Origin: Flammeovirgaceae bacterium UBA7330
Lineage (GTDB): Bacteria; Bacteroidota; Bacteroidia; Cytophagales; Cyclobacteriaceae
Direction: 5' to 3'
Assembly: GCA_002471275.1 (NCBI GenBank)
Contig: DKPQ01000010.1
Span: forward strand, 87,106-151,105
Length of the DNA stretch: 64,000 nucleotides
Under the pieces are notes generated by a model. It was not told where the DNA came from, ran no database searches, and was given only the letters and a program-made list of their open reading frames with translations. This document shows positions 8,326 to 17,331 of the stretch, in pieces (the stretch's first letter is position 1; the number at the start of each line of letters is the position of its first letter). The position numbers and the translations under genes are program-made.

Positions 8326-9789
8326 ATGAAAGAACTATTAAAAATGACTTTTGCTATCACAGTGATGGCAGGACTAATAGCATGTAATGATGACGAGAAC
8401 GAGGGTAGCCCCAATCCGATTGCTGTGGAGTTTGGGGAAGATCAGACATTATCTGAAAATATAGGAGCAACTACAGTAAGTATAAGCTTTGATAAACCAG
8501 CGCATACGACTGGTACTATTGAAGTAAAAGTTACTACGGATCAGCAAAACACATTTACTTCCACTCCAGCAGCAGTAGATGGATTGATTTCCATCGTTGT
8601 TGAAGAAGGCGATGAAAATGCATCATTCACAATTACCCCAACCAACAACACTGTTTTAGATGGAAATAAGTCAGTGCTGTTTGATATCGAAGATCTTACC
8701 GAAGGTTTTGAGAAGGGAGTAAAAAACCAGTTGGAGATCACAATATTTGACGACGAGGCTCCTTCTTCGGTCTTTTTTCCAGGTGAAACAATTGAGGTCA
8801 AAGAAAATGTGTCCGGTAGTGTAGAAGTGACTCTTGGTTTTTCAGCACCTGCTCCCGGTGCCGGGCAGGTGGTCATTAAACTTGGTGATTCTTATGAGCC
8901 AGGCTATTTTACTACTGATCCTGAGATCCAGAATGGAAAAATTACTTTGAATGTTGAGCAAGGAGTATCTGAAGTCAAATTCAGGATCAATGCAATCAAT
9001 AATGAGGTGATTAATGGCAATAAGCAAGTCCTCTTCCAGATATCAGAGGTTCAGGGGGCCATTGAAAAAGGCACAGCCCTGGATTTTCTTGTCAATGTGA
9101 TCGACGATGAGCTAATTGGCAAACCAAAGTCTTACCACAATGTTGGTGGCAACTGGAGCGATAAGAGAACATTTGAATATGACGAGTCAGGTAGGATTAA
9201 GAAAATATTCTGGGAAACAGCCACTCCATTTGTCAGATCAGGAGTGTACACATACTACTATGCAGAAAATGGTTTGATTGAGAAGATCAACAGATATCCA
9301 AATCATGATGAGTTCTTTATTCAGGAAGATGGTAAGATTGTTAGGTCTGAAACGATAGATTGGGGAGTTAAAAAATCCTATTCAATCTTTGATTATGATG
9401 ATGCAGGTAATCTGGGAGGCCAGGCTATTTATTACCGTCAGCCAGATGGCAGCTTCATGTTAGGTTCGGTATTTCTTTATTTAAATGATCTGGATGGCAA
9501 TATCTACAAGAAACTTGCTTACAGTTCCGTAAATGGCTCTGAAGAGGAACTTAATTTGATCTCAACAACTACCTATAATAGCTATTATAATACTAGTAAT
9601 CCTTTTCCAATGTTTGAGGTGATCCCTACGGTTGTCTCTCAGTCAAAGCTCCCTGGTTCATATCAATATGAAGGCAATGGATCCAACTTGTATTATAATC
9701 TATCTTATGAGTTCAATGAACAGGGTATGCCAACGAAGCGATATGTTTCCGGAGCAGGTATCGAACAAACTACTTATGAATACTATTAA
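8326..9789 (+). CDS. Lipoprotein with two Calx-beta-like repeats
   Basis: From ATG 8326 the product has 487 residues: a lipoprotein signal with lipobox GLIAC, then two similar blocks of about 110 residues each containing NIGATTVSISF/VSGSVEVTLGF, DGLISIVVEEGDENASF/NGKITLNVEQGVSEVKF and NG(N)K.VLF.I, the strand pattern of Calx-beta domains. The C-terminal 200 residues resemble YD-type strands (YDESGRIKKIFWE, YDDAGNLGG). An upstream in-frame TTG at 8281 would bury the signal and is rejected. Probably an outer-membrane-anchored surface protein with calcium-dependent or adhesive repeats; ligand unknown. Confidence 0.8.
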   Translation: MKELLKMTFAITVMAGLIACNDDENEGSPNPIAVEFGEDQTLSENIGATTVSISFDKPAHTTGTIEVKVTTDQQNTFTSTPAAVDGLISIVVEEGDENASFTITPTNNTVLDGNKSVLFDIEDLTEGFEKGVKNQLEITIFDDEAPSSVFFPGETIEVKENVSGSVEVTLGFSAPAPGAGQVVIKLGDSYEPGYFTTDPEIQNGKITLNVEQGVSEVKFRINAINNEVINGNKQVLFQISEVQGAIEKGTALDFLVNVIDDELIGKPKSYHNVGGNWSDKRTFEYDESGRIKKIFWETATPFVRSGVYTYYYAENGLIEKINRYPNHDEFFIQEDGKIVRSETIDWGVKKSYSIFDYDDAGNLGGQAIYYRQPDGSFMLGSVFLYLNDLDGNIYKKLAYSSVNGSEEELNLISTTTYNSYYNTSNPFPMFEVIPTVVSQSKLPGSYQYEGNGSNLYYNLSYEFNEQGMPTKRYVSGAGIEQTTYEYY

Positions 9790-9807
9790 TCTCTATGATA
9801 GAGATAT

Positions 9808-9840
9808 AAAAGCCTGTGACGTTCTAAGTCACAGGCTTTT
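9808..9840. terminator. Bidirectional intrinsic terminator
   Basis: AAAAGCCTGTGAC and GTCACAGGCTTTT form a perfect 13-bp stem with a 7-base loop. A-run on one side and T-run on the other make it work for both strands. It lies exactly between two converging genes, 18 bases after one stop and 4 before the other. Confidence 0.9.
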
Positions 9841-9844
9841 ATTT

Positions 9845-11368
9845 TTACATTTTTAGTTTCAATTGGTAGAGGTCTGTTCGTTTATCCTTTAGGTTTTGTA
9901 CACTTCCAAACTGGTTGAGCTCTCTTAGCAGGTCAATGTCAACATCAGCAATCAGCATCATCTCAGTATTAGGTGTAGCTTCCGCTTTGATGCCATTAGA
10001 AGGAAATGCAAAATCACAAGGTGTATATACCATAGACTGGGCAAACTGCATGTCCATATTGTGCACCTTAGGAAGGTTGCCCACACTGCCGGCAATTGCT
10101 ACGTAACATTCATTTTCAATGGCTCGGGCCTGCGCACAAAGCCGAACCCTTGAGTATCCATTTTGGGTGTCTGTAAGAAAGGGCACAAAAAGGATATCCA
10201 TTCCTTGTTCGGATAAGATCCTGCCCAGCTCAGGAAATTCTACATCGTAGCAGATCAGGATACCAATCTTACCACAATCCGTGTCAAAGACTTTGATCTG
10301 AGAACCACCCTCCATGCCCCATACCTTCACTTCGTCTGGTGTTACATGAAGTTTTTCATACCTGTCTATTGTACCATCTCGATGACACAAGTACCCCGCA
10401 TTGTAAAGTCTGTTATCTATCACTTCGGGCATACTTCCGGATATAATATTGATGTTATAGGAGATGGCTAGCTCAGACAGTTTTTGTGTGATGATCTCTG
10501 TATATTTTGCTAGCTCCCTGATAGCCTCAGGCTCAGACAGATGGTTGTTTTCAGCCATGAGAGGAGCATTGAAAAACTCAGGAAACACAGCGAAATCAGA
10601 TCGATACCTGGAGATGGTATCGATGAAGTATTCTACTTGTTGCATGAGATCAGCCAGGTCCTTATAAGGTCGCATCTGCCATTGAATTAGACCAAGACGG
10701 ACCACGGTCTTCGTAGAAGTAGGTTCTTTGGTGGTCTTTTCATGGTAGATATTGGACCATTCCAACAGTACTGCGTAATCTTTTGATGCTTTATCGCCCT
10801 CCAGGTAATTCTTAAGAATGAGCTTGGGATGAAAGTCGTTTGACATTTGGAAATCAAGAACAGGATCCTGTATTTCTTTATGTCTTACTTTCTCGATGTA
10901 CTGCTTGGGAGTAAGCTCTTGTGCATACTTGTGATAGTTTGGGATGCGACCACCAAATGCCACACCTTTCAGGTTCAGGTTTTCGCACAGTTCTTTTCTG
11001 TAGTCATACAACCTTCTCCCAAGTCGTAACCCCCGATATTCTGGTAAAATAAAGATGTCAATGCCATATAGCATATCCCCATCAGGTTTGTGAGTGGTAA
11101 ACTTATAGTTTCCAGTTACCTCTTTATAAGTATGCTGATGGTTGAATTTTTCATAATCAACAATGATGGATAGGGCACATCCAGCAATTTGGTCGTTGAC
11201 TTTTATGGCTACCTGACCTTCAGGGAATTTTTTGACCAGTTGCTTTATTTCAGCTTCTTTCCAATGCGGGTTCTGCATATTCGGATAGGCAATCGTCATG
11301 GCCTCCCTTAGCTGATGGTAATCTTCTACCGTAAGGTAGGTCAGAGTTATATTCTCAATATCCTTCAT
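9845..11368 (-). CDS. GNAT acetyltransferase fused to nitrilase-family amidohydrolase
   Basis: Residues about 1-170 form a GNAT domain with the acetyl-CoA loop at YRGLRLGRRLYD (about 111-122). Residues about 223-500 are a carbon-nitrogen hydrolase with the Glu-Lys-Cys triad: E264 in FPEFF, K339 in YEKLHVT and C373 in LICYDVEFPE. This two-domain protein of about 507 residues is a recognised family across bacteria, but its substrate is not established. The fusion suggests sequential acyl transfer and amide hydrolysis on one metabolite, which is inference. The gene ends at the shared terminator and stands alone. Confidence 0.88.
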   Translation of the reverse strand: MKDIENITLTYLTVEDYHQLREAMTIAYPNMQNPHWKEAEIKQLVKKFPEGQVAIKVNDQIAGCALSIIVDYEKFNHQHTYKEVTGNYKFTTHKPDGDMLYGIDIFILPEYRGLRLGRRLYDYRKELCENLNLKGVAFGGRIPNYHKYAQELTPKQYIEKVRHKEIQDPVLDFQMSNDFHPKLILKNYLEGDKASKDYAVLLEWSNIYHEKTTKEPTSTKTVVRLGLIQWQMRPYKDLADLMQQVEYFIDTISRYRSDFAVFPEFFNAPLMAENNHLSEPEAIRELAKYTEIITQKLSELAISYNINIISGSMPEVIDNRLYNAGYLCHRDGTIDRYEKLHVTPDEVKVWGMEGGSQIKVFDTDCGKIGILICYDVEFPELGRILSEQGMDILFVPFLTDTQNGYSRVRLCAQARAIENECYVAIAGSVGNLPKVHNMDMQFAQSMVYTPCDFAFPSNGIKAEATPNTEMMLIADVDIDLLRELNQFGSVQNLKDKRTDLYQLKLKM

Positions 11369-11460
11369 TGTGCAAAATTCCTCATAATTATATTATGAAC
11401 AATTACCCAGTGCCAGCAAAATGTTTTAATGTCTGATTTCCGGAGCGGAACCTGTCTCAA

Positions 11461-12144
11461 TTACATGGAGATAAGCTTATTGTAATGATCAAAAACCAGG
11501 ATTAGATCCTCTTCCTTATGGATATTCAGGCCATTTTTATCAATATAAGATCTAATCTCCTCTTTTTTGTCATCCATAAGCTTGAATAGCTCTCTCTTTC
11601 TGGTCTTGAATCCGTCAGGCTGCAAACCTTTTTTTTGAATGTAGAGATCATCATTCATCATGTATTTGTCGTTGGTAGCACCTATGATACCTTTCGACTC
11701 CATCCCCATCAGGATTCTGCAGTAATACCTTTTCAGCAATCTGATGGGACCATCACTTAGTAGCTGATAGATATCTTTGCTATGATCGGAATAAAGGTAT
11801 ACGAACACATCGTTTCCGATAACAAACTGCTTTAGGTCTGAATAGGTAGAAATTAAGTATTCTTTGTCTTGCTCTTTGTATGTGAGGCTATTCTCATATA
11901 CGTTATAGTTGAGCAGGTTTACATTGACCTCAGTATCATTTTGAAGTTTGAGTATACCTGGCTTCCAGTAGGAATTAATATATGGACTCCCATCGATGGT
12001 TGTATTCATTTCTTTCTTGGTCATTAGGGTCCCAAAAAAGCCGGCAGTGCCATTTTGTTGTTGTGCACTTCCAATGATATTCTGTGATTGAGCCGATACC
12101 AGATAGGCAATAGATAAAAAGTAGATGAAAGTTAGAAATCGCAT
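11461..12144 (-). CDS. Secreted hypothetical protein
   Basis: A 227-residue protein with a clear Sec signal (residues 1-18, IYFLSIAYLVSAQS). The mature part has alternating short strands (PGILKLQNDTEVNVNLLNYN) and a basic helical C-terminus with KLMDDKKEEIRSYIDKNG. The pattern resembles small Bacteroidota periplasmic proteins that start with a short substitution-rich beta region, but I recognise no family with a known function. No close neighbour on the same strand within 90 bases. A multiple alignment would be needed to name it. Confidence 0.65.
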   Translation of the reverse strand: MRFLTFIYFLSIAYLVSAQSQNIIGSAQQQNGTAGFFGTLMTKKEMNTTIDGSPYINSYWKPGILKLQNDTEVNVNLLNYNVYENSLTYKEQDKEYLISTYSDLKQFVIGNDVFVYLYSDHSKDIYQLLSDGPIRLLKRYYCRILMGMESKGIIGATNDKYMMNDDLYIQKKGLQPDGFKTRKRELFKLMDDKKEEIRSYIDKNGLNIHKEEDLILVFDHYNKLISM

Positions 12145-12262
12145 AAGTTGCCTGGTGATTGAATACTATTTTGGTATAAAACTGTTATTTACAATATTAC
12201 AATAACAATCTAAAAAGTAGAAACCATTATAAAATTGAGTAACAATTAACCAGGAAAATCAT

Positions 12263-12424
12263 TCACTTTTTCCTGAAAAACCTGTCCTTTCCGAGACCAA
12301 ATATTAATCCCATGGCAATCCCAAGAGACAACCACATGGATAGATTGTCTGTAGCTACGCCAACTGCGCAACCAATCCCAACTCCAAAGGCGATTCCCAA
12401 TCCCAGATTTTTCCTGTTGTTCAA
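12263..12424 (-). CDS. Small glycine-rich membrane protein (53 aa), glycine-zipper type
   Basis: A TTG start at 12424 opens a 53-codon frame: an NNRKNLGLGIAFGVGIG start, two hydrophobic glycine-rich segments separated by the polar ATDNLSMW, and a basic end (DRFFRKK) before TGA. The pattern of GxGxAxGVxxG helices with a TDN turn is common in short Bacteroidota proteins. It begins 6 bases after the TAG of the upstream membrane gene and in the same frame, so coupled re-initiation is likely and stop-codon read-through is conceivable. Membrane location is predicted; role unknown. Too short for routine gene callers. Confidence 0.62.
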   Translation of the reverse strand: MNNRKNLGLGIAFGVGIGCAVGVATDNLSMWLSLGIAMGLIFGLGKDRFFRKK

Positions 12425-12430
12425 GACCGG

Positions 12431-12847
12431 CTATTTGAAGAAGATCACAGCGCAGACCACAATGGCGATACCTGTAAGCAATGCGATGGGACCGAGGACA
12501 GGTATAGCTTTCATTTGAGAGGAATCACCCTTTCTGGCCTTTTTCGCTTTGGAACTGATAATTCCAATTAAAGCACCTAAAACAAGAAACAGTATGAGTT
12601 TTATGATAAGAATTGGTGACGACCCAAGGATAGACCAGTAAGGGGTCATCAGGTAGCCGCCAGAGATAAACAACAACCCTAATCCAATGTGACCCATGGT
12701 GCTAATAGAAAAAGCATTCATGATAAAGTTTTTGCCCGCCTCCGGCTCCATTTTGGCAGATGCCCTTCCTAAGAAGAAGAAGGCAAAACTTGTTCCCAGC
12801 CCCATGGCTAATCCGATGAAATGAAGAATGAGCATTATTTCTCTCAT
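12431..12847 (-). CDS. Four-helix integral membrane protein
   Basis: From ATG 12847 the product is 138 residues with four hydrophobic segments: about 4-24, 45-63, 75-100 and 112-137, joined by a basic loop (SSKAKKARKGDSS). The family is common in Bacteroidota as a short conserved membrane protein and resembles CopD/DUF2269-like folds, but there is no safe functional name. A longer frame up to 12886 adds only a basic, unrelated stretch. Directly followed in frame by the small glycine-rich protein, so the two probably form one transcriptional and perhaps structural unit. Confidence 0.72.
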   Translation of the reverse strand: MREIMLILHFIGLAMGLGTSFAFFFLGRASAKMEPEAGKNFIMNAFSISTMGHIGLGLLFISGGYLMTPYWSILGSSPILIIKLILFLVLGALIGIISSKAKKARKGDSSQMKAIPVLGPIALLTGIAIVVCAVIFFK

Positions 12848-12919
12848 GGCATAGTTATTTATTGATCTACGGCGAAGATAGGCCAATATTTTGATTTGTT
12901 TGAGAGAACATTTGGATGC

Positions 12920-13522
12920 TTACTTCATAATAAGATCACCCATTTTTTGGTGAAACTGGTTCATGGCTTTTTGATGAAAAAAAGGATATAGCAACCTGTC
13001 TCTAATGAATGATGTTCCCTTATACCGGGTTTTGTGTATAATTATTGTCTTGTTTTCTCCATCGGCATGCATCTGTATCCACTGAGATCCTTCCGTTTTT
13101 CCTGTGTTCAAATAGCATAGTTTAATCAGCTTCTCCTGATCATTGACTTCATCTACCTCATGTGCAACCGCGATTTGAACACTTTTGATGATGTTGAGAT
13201 TGACGAGGTAAACCTGACCTTTTGCAATTCCAGCAAATTGATCTTCAGTATGATAGACGTATTGATCTTCTGACCTGGAGTACATAAAAGCAAACCTGAT
13301 CATTTTGCTGTTCCAGCCTTTGGCAGGATGAATGGTTTTATAAGCATCCCACACTTCACTCAAAGGAGCATTGATGGCATAGGATGTCTCATGCTTTAAA
13401 TATTCATCCTCCAGGCCGTTAAAGCATACGGGTCTTAGGTCTCCCGGACCTTCGATTTTAGCATCCCGAAATAGCTTCTCTATGCTTGGATAGACAACTT
13501 TAGAATAGTCTGGCTTACTCAA
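12920..13522 (-). CDS. Hypothetical cytosolic protein, possibly SRPBCC-like
   Basis: A 200-residue protein without signal or membrane segment. The pattern of APLSEVWDAYKTI near residue 55, alternating strands (QVYLVNLNI, SVQIAVAHEVDE, LIKLCYLNTGKT, GSQWIQMHADGENKTIII) and a final long helix fits an SRPBCC/START-type ligand-binding fold. That is a structural guess from strand order only. It ends 9 bases upstream of where accC begins to terminate on the same strand and may be the first distal gene after the accBC unit. Function unknown. Confidence 0.6.
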   Translation of the reverse strand: MSKPDYSKVVYPSIEKLFRDAKIEGPGDLRPVCFNGLEDEYLKHETSYAINAPLSEVWDAYKTIHPAKGWNSKMIRFAFMYSRSEDQYVYHTEDQFAGIAKGQVYLVNLNIIKSVQIAVAHEVDEVNDQEKLIKLCYLNTGKTEGSQWIQMHADGENKTIIIHKTRYKGTSFIRDRLLYPFFHQKAMNQFHQKMGDLIMK

Positions 13523-13531
13523 GGAATAAGC

Positions 13532-14875
13532 CTATAAGTCAGAGAAATCGAAATCATCCAGGAACTTCGTGGTGAATTTCCCTGACTTAAATATTTCGTT
13601 GTCCATCAGTTTCAGATGAAAAGGGATGGTAGTTTTCAATCCTTCTATGACCATTTCAGAAAGCGCCCTTTTCATCCTCACAATGACCTCTTCTCTTGAC
13701 TGAGCAGACACGATCAGTTTTCCTATCATACTGTCATAATATGGAGGGATCACATATCCGGCATATACATGGCTATCCAGACGTACACCATGGCCACCAG
13801 GCATGTGAAGGTTGGTAATCCTGCCAGGAGAAGGTCTGAAACCATGCGCTGGATCTTCAGCGTTGATCCTACATTCCATAGAATACAATTGAGGATAGTA
13901 GTTCCTTCCGGAAATTTCTACACCTGCAGCCACCTTGATCTGTTCTTTGATCAGGTCATAGTCAGTGACTTCCTCAGTAATGGGATGCTCTACCTGGATC
14001 CGGGTGTTCATCTCCATGAAATAAAAATCTCCATGTTTATCTACCAGGAACTCTATGGTTCCGGCACCCTCATAGCCAATGGCTTCGGCTCCTTTGATGG
14101 CTGCCTGACCCATTTTTTCTCTCAGCTCCTGAGATACGATTGGTGAAGGAGTTTCTTCAACCAGCTTTTGATGTCTTCTTTGTATAGAACAATCCCTTTC
14201 TGAGAGGTGACAGGCTCTTCCTTTGCTGTCTCCAATAATCTGGATCTCAATGTGTCGGGGTTCTTCTACAAACTTTTCGAGGTATAGTCCATCATTTCCG
14301 AAGGAGGCAGCTGCTTCCTGTCTGGCATCGTCCCAGGCTTTTTTAAATTGGCTGGGTTCGTTGACAAGACGCATACCTTTGCCACCACCACCGGCAGTAG
14401 CTTTGAGGATTACAGGATAGCCAACTTCTTTAGCAAGGCCTAACCCCTGATCAATGTCTTTTAATAATCCTTCTGATCCAGGAATGGTTGGTACACCTGC
14501 CTTTTTCATGGTGTCTTTGGCTGTTGCCTTATCACCCATGGAATTGATCATATCGGCACTTGCACCGATAAACTTAATGCCATATTCTTCACAAACTTTT
14601 GAGAATTCAGCATTTTCCGACAGGAAACCATATCCAGGATGGATCGCATCAGCATTGGTGATCTCAGCCGCAGAAATGATTTGAGGAATTTTCAGGTATG
14701 AAAGTTTACTTTGAGGAGGTCCAATACACACTGCTTCGTCAGCAAATCGAACATGAAGACTGTCTCTGTCGGCTGTAGAGTAAACGGCCACAGTCTTTAT
14801 TCCCATTTCTTTACAAGTCCTGATGACTCGTAGAGCGATTTCTCCTCTATTGGCGATCAGTATTTTTTTAAACAC
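13532..14875 (-). CDS. accC: Biotin carboxylase subunit of acetyl-CoA carboxylase
   Basis: A 447-residue biotin carboxylase, the normal length for AccC. N-terminal pre-ATP-grasp domain begins KILIANRGEIALRVIRTCKE, the ATP-binding glycine loop is TAGGGGKGMR, and the catalytic and metal region is EMNTRIQVEHPITEEVT. It carboxylates biotin on AccB using bicarbonate and ATP, the first half-reaction of malonyl-CoA synthesis in the cytoplasm. The gene follows accB by 11 bases on the same strand; carboxyltransferase genes are not in the window. Confidence 0.96.
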   Translation of the reverse strand: MFKKILIANRGEIALRVIRTCKEMGIKTVAVYSTADRDSLHVRFADEAVCIGPPQSKLSYLKIPQIISAAEITNADAIHPGYGFLSENAEFSKVCEEYGIKFIGASADMINSMGDKATAKDTMKKAGVPTIPGSEGLLKDIDQGLGLAKEVGYPVILKATAGGGGKGMRLVNEPSQFKKAWDDARQEAAASFGNDGLYLEKFVEEPRHIEIQIIGDSKGRACHLSERDCSIQRRHQKLVEETPSPIVSQELREKMGQAAIKGAEAIGYEGAGTIEFLVDKHGDFYFMEMNTRIQVEHPITEEVTDYDLIKEQIKVAAGVEISGRNYYPQLYSMECRINAEDPAHGFRPSPGRITNLHMPGGHGVRLDSHVYAGYVIPPYYDSMIGKLIVSAQSREEVIVRMKRALSEMVIEGLKTTIPFHLKLMDNEIFKSGKFTTKFLDDFDFSDL

Positions 14876-14886
14876 AGACTAGGGGG

Positions 14887-15351
14887 TTAAGATGGATCGA
14901 TTAAAAACAAAGGCTGATCAAATTCTACTGGTTCTGCATCATCTACCAGTATCTTGATGATCTTACCAGATACTTCAGATTCCACTTCATTAAATAATTT
15001 CATTGCTTCTATGATACAAACGGTATCACCAGGTTTCACCACGTCTCCTACCTTCACGAATGGTGCGGTCTCCGGATTTGGAGACTTATAAAATGTACCA
15101 ATCATTGGAGATTTGATGGCAATAGCATTTGAATTAGCTGCTTCGGCCGCTTTTTTAGGAGCTGCTTCAGCAGGACCAGGTAATGCTGGGGCAGGGGCAG
15201 AAGCTACTTGTGGCATCGCAACAGATCCGGCTGTAATGATATTTTGAGATCTTTTCACCTTGAGCTTTACCTCAGAAGTTTCGATGTTGACTTCTTCCAG
15301 TCCTGACTCTGAGATGAAATCGATAAGTTCTTTAATTTCTTTTGCTTTCAT
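14887..15351 (-). CDS. accB: Biotin carboxyl carrier protein of acetyl-CoA carboxylase
   Basis: A 154-residue BCCP: N-terminal docking segment, an Ala/Pro-rich linker at about residues 48-75, and a C-terminal biotinyl domain with the target lysine K118 in IEAMKLFNE. Length and layout match bacterial AccB. It carries carboxybiotin between AccC and the carboxyltransferase. A 176-base spacer separates it from efp upstream, and that spacer holds two adjacent palindromes which may regulate accBC. Confidence 0.95.
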   Translation of the reverse strand: MKAKEIKELIDFISESGLEEVNIETSEVKLKVKRSQNIITAGSVAMPQVASAPAPALPGPAEAAPKKAAEAANSNAIAIKSPMIGTFYKSPNPETAPFVKVGDVVKPGDTVCIIEAMKLFNEVESEVSGKIIKILVDDAEPVEFDQPLFLIDPS

Positions 15352-15375
15352 GTGTTGAATGTCAATTTTACTTTG

Positions 15376-15398
15376 GACATATGTCTTGCCAATGGCAA
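15376..15398. promoter_or_regulatory. Two abutting palindromes upstream of accB
   Basis: GACATATGTC (perfect 10-bp palindrome) is followed at once by TTGCCAATGGCAA (5-bp arms around AAT). They lie 25-47 bases before the accB start, in a spacer that otherwise shows no gene. Adjacent dyads often mark repressor sites, and lipid-synthesis genes are commonly controlled that way. No known operator consensus is claimed. Confidence 0.3.
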
Positions 15399-15527
15399 AC
15401 TGGGTAAGTCCTTGTCATTTGAATAATAATAGGAATCCCTTTCCAGGCCTTCAAAGCTAAACAGGGATGGTCAGATTTCAGACATTTAATGTATAAGGTT
15501 TTTGGGCTTCTATAAAATTAAGTAAAA

Positions 15528-16091
15528 TTATTTTACTCGCTCTACATAAGCTCCGGTGGTTGTGTCCACCTTGATCACCTCGTCCTGGTTAATGAATAAT
15601 GGTACCTGAACTTTGGCACCTGTCTCCACTTCTGCTGGTTTTAATGTATTTGTCGCGGTATCACCCTTAAGACCGGGTTCTGTATAAGTTACCGTTAAAA
15701 CCACATGTTGTGGTAGCTCGCAGCCCAATACACGTTCTTGCTCAGCATGAAACAGTATTTCAACATTTTGACCGTCTTTTAAGAATTGGGGAGCATTGAT
15801 AAGATTCTCTTCGATAGGAATCTGTTCAAAAGTGTTGCTATCCATAAAGTGATAGCCCATGTCATCTTTATAGAGGAATTGATAGTCTCTTCTCTCTACC
15901 CGAGCTGTGTTTACTTTGTGACCTGCTGAAAATGTATTATCAATTACTTTTCCAGTGGTAAGGCTTTTTAGCTTCGTTCTGACGAAAGCCGGACCTTTAC
16001 CCGGTTTTACATGTTGGAATTCTACGATAGCAAACAGGTCGTGATTAAACTCTATAACCAACCCATTCCTAAAATCAGCAGTAGTAGCCAT
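15528..16091 (-). CDS. efp: Translation elongation factor P
   Basis: A 187-residue three-domain EF-P of standard length. The tip of domain I carries lysine 32 in VKPGKGPAF, equivalent to the modified lysine of E. coli EF-P, so a lysine-type modification is possible; no epmA/epmB/epmC-like gene is in this window. EF-P relieves ribosome stalling at polyproline. It sits between fabH (17 bases upstream) and accB, the order usual in Bacteroidota. Confidence 0.96.
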   Translation of the reverse strand: MATTADFRNGLVIEFNHDLFAIVEFQHVKPGKGPAFVRTKLKSLTTGKVIDNTFSAGHKVNTARVERRDYQFLYKDDMGYHFMDSNTFEQIPIEENLINAPQFLKDGQNVEILFHAEQERVLGCELPQHVVLTVTYTEPGLKGDTATNTLKPAEVETGAKVQVPLFINQDEVIKVDTTTGAYVERVK

Positions 16092-16107
16092 TTGGTATTG
16101 AAATTAA

Positions 16108-17106
16108 TTATTTTGAATCATAAGCCCATCTCACCCAGGAGGCTCCCCAGGTAAATCCACCACCAAAGGCGGCCAGCACCAGGTTATCACCTCTTTTCAA
16201 TTGAGATTCATAATCCCAAAGACACAGCGGCAAAGTACCTGCAGTGGTATTCCCATATTTTTCGATGTTCATCATCACCTTATCTTCTCCTATGCCCATT
16301 CTGTTGGCTGTGGCATCAATGATCCGCTTGTTGGCTTGATGAGGTACCAAAAATCGAATATCCTCGGAAGTAAGGTTATTTCTTTCCATGATCTCGGCGG
16401 CCACACCGGCCATGTTGGTCACGGCAAACTTAAATACCGTAGAGCCTTCCTGATAGGCGAAGTGTTCCCGGTTGGTAACCGTTTCAATGGTAGCAGGCTT
16501 TGAGCTTCCTCCTGCTTTCATGTGAAGATATGGAGCTCCCGAACCATCTGATTTGAGGATGGAGTCCATTACGCCTACTTCATCTTCTTTGGGTACAGGC
16601 TCAAGCAATACCGCTCCACCGCCATCACCAAATATGATGCATGTAGTACGATCAGTGTAGTCGATAATAGCAGACATCTTGTCTGCTCCTATAACGATTA
16701 CCTTTTTATAGATACCTGATTCGATATATCGTGCGCCGGTATCCATTCCAAAGAGGAATCCTGAGCAAGCCGCACTTAAATCATACCCGAAAGCATTTTT
16801 AGCTCCTACCTTATCAGCAATGATATTTGCTGTGGCCGGAAAGGGCATGTCGGGCGTGACTGTTGCACAAATGATCAGGTCAATTTCTTCAGGGTCTGTT
16901 CCCGTTTTCTCAAGTAGACCGTTCACAGAATTGATCCCAATAACGGATGTCCCCTGATTGTCTCCTTTGAGGATTCTTCTTTCCTTAATTCCGGTTCGAG
17001 AGGTGATCCACTCGTCGGAAGTTTCGACCATGGTTTCTAACTCCTGATTTGTTAGAATATAATCAGGTACGTAACCATGTACACCAGTGATAGCTGCTCT
17101 GATCAT
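16108..17106 (-). CDS. fabH: 3-oxoacyl-ACP synthase III (KAS III)
   Basis: A 332-residue thiolase-fold enzyme with the Cys-His-Asn triad of KAS III: C114 in SAACSGFLFG, H256 in VPHQANKR and N286 in KYGNTTAG. It condenses acetyl-CoA (or branched acyl-CoA) with malonyl-ACP to start fatty-acid synthesis. A branched-chain 2-oxoacid dehydrogenase E1 elsewhere in the window could supply branched primers; that link is inference. It is 19 bases from rpmF. Confidence 0.95.
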   Translation of the reverse strand: MIRAAITGVHGYVPDYILTNQELETMVETSDEWITSRTGIKERRILKGDNQGTSVIGINSVNGLLEKTGTDPEEIDLIICATVTPDMPFPATANIIADKVGAKNAFGYDLSAACSGFLFGMDTGARYIESGIYKKVIVIGADKMSAIIDYTDRTTCIIFGDGGGAVLLEPVPKEDEVGVMDSILKSDGSGAPYLHMKAGGSSKPATIETVTNREHFAYQEGSTVFKFAVTNMAGVAAEIMERNNLTSEDIRFLVPHQANKRIIDATANRMGIGEDKVMMNIEKYGNTTAGTLPLCLWDYESQLKRGDNLVLAAFGGGFTWGASWVRWAYDSK

Positions 17107-17124
17107 GCTGAAGTATTCGGACCC

Positions 17125-17316
17125 TTAGGCCAGGACTTCTTTTTCCATTACCACTTTGCCTTTGTAGTAAAGCTTGCCTTCATGCCAAAATGCCCTGTGA
17201 GGTAGATGTGCTTCACCAGTAGTCTGGCAGATCACATAATTCCTTGGAGTGGCTTTGTAATGAGTCCTTCTTTTATCCCTTCTGGTTTTTGATTGTTTGC
17301 GTTTAGGATGAGCCAT
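17125..17316 (-). CDS. rpmF: 50S ribosomal protein L32
   Basis: A 63-residue basic protein beginning AHPKRKQSKTRRDKRRTHYK, the hallmark of bL32, with VICQTTGEAHLPHRAF in place of the zinc CxxC/CxxC ribbon. Only one cysteine remains, so this is the zinc-independent form seen in many Bacteroidota. The location next to DUF177 and fabH is the conserved bacterial arrangement. Confidence 0.95.
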   Translation of the reverse strand: MAHPKRKQSKTRRDKRRTHYKATPRNYVICQTTGEAHLPHRAFWHEGKLYYKGKVVMEKEVLA

Positions 17317-17331
17317 TTTTTAACCTACTTT

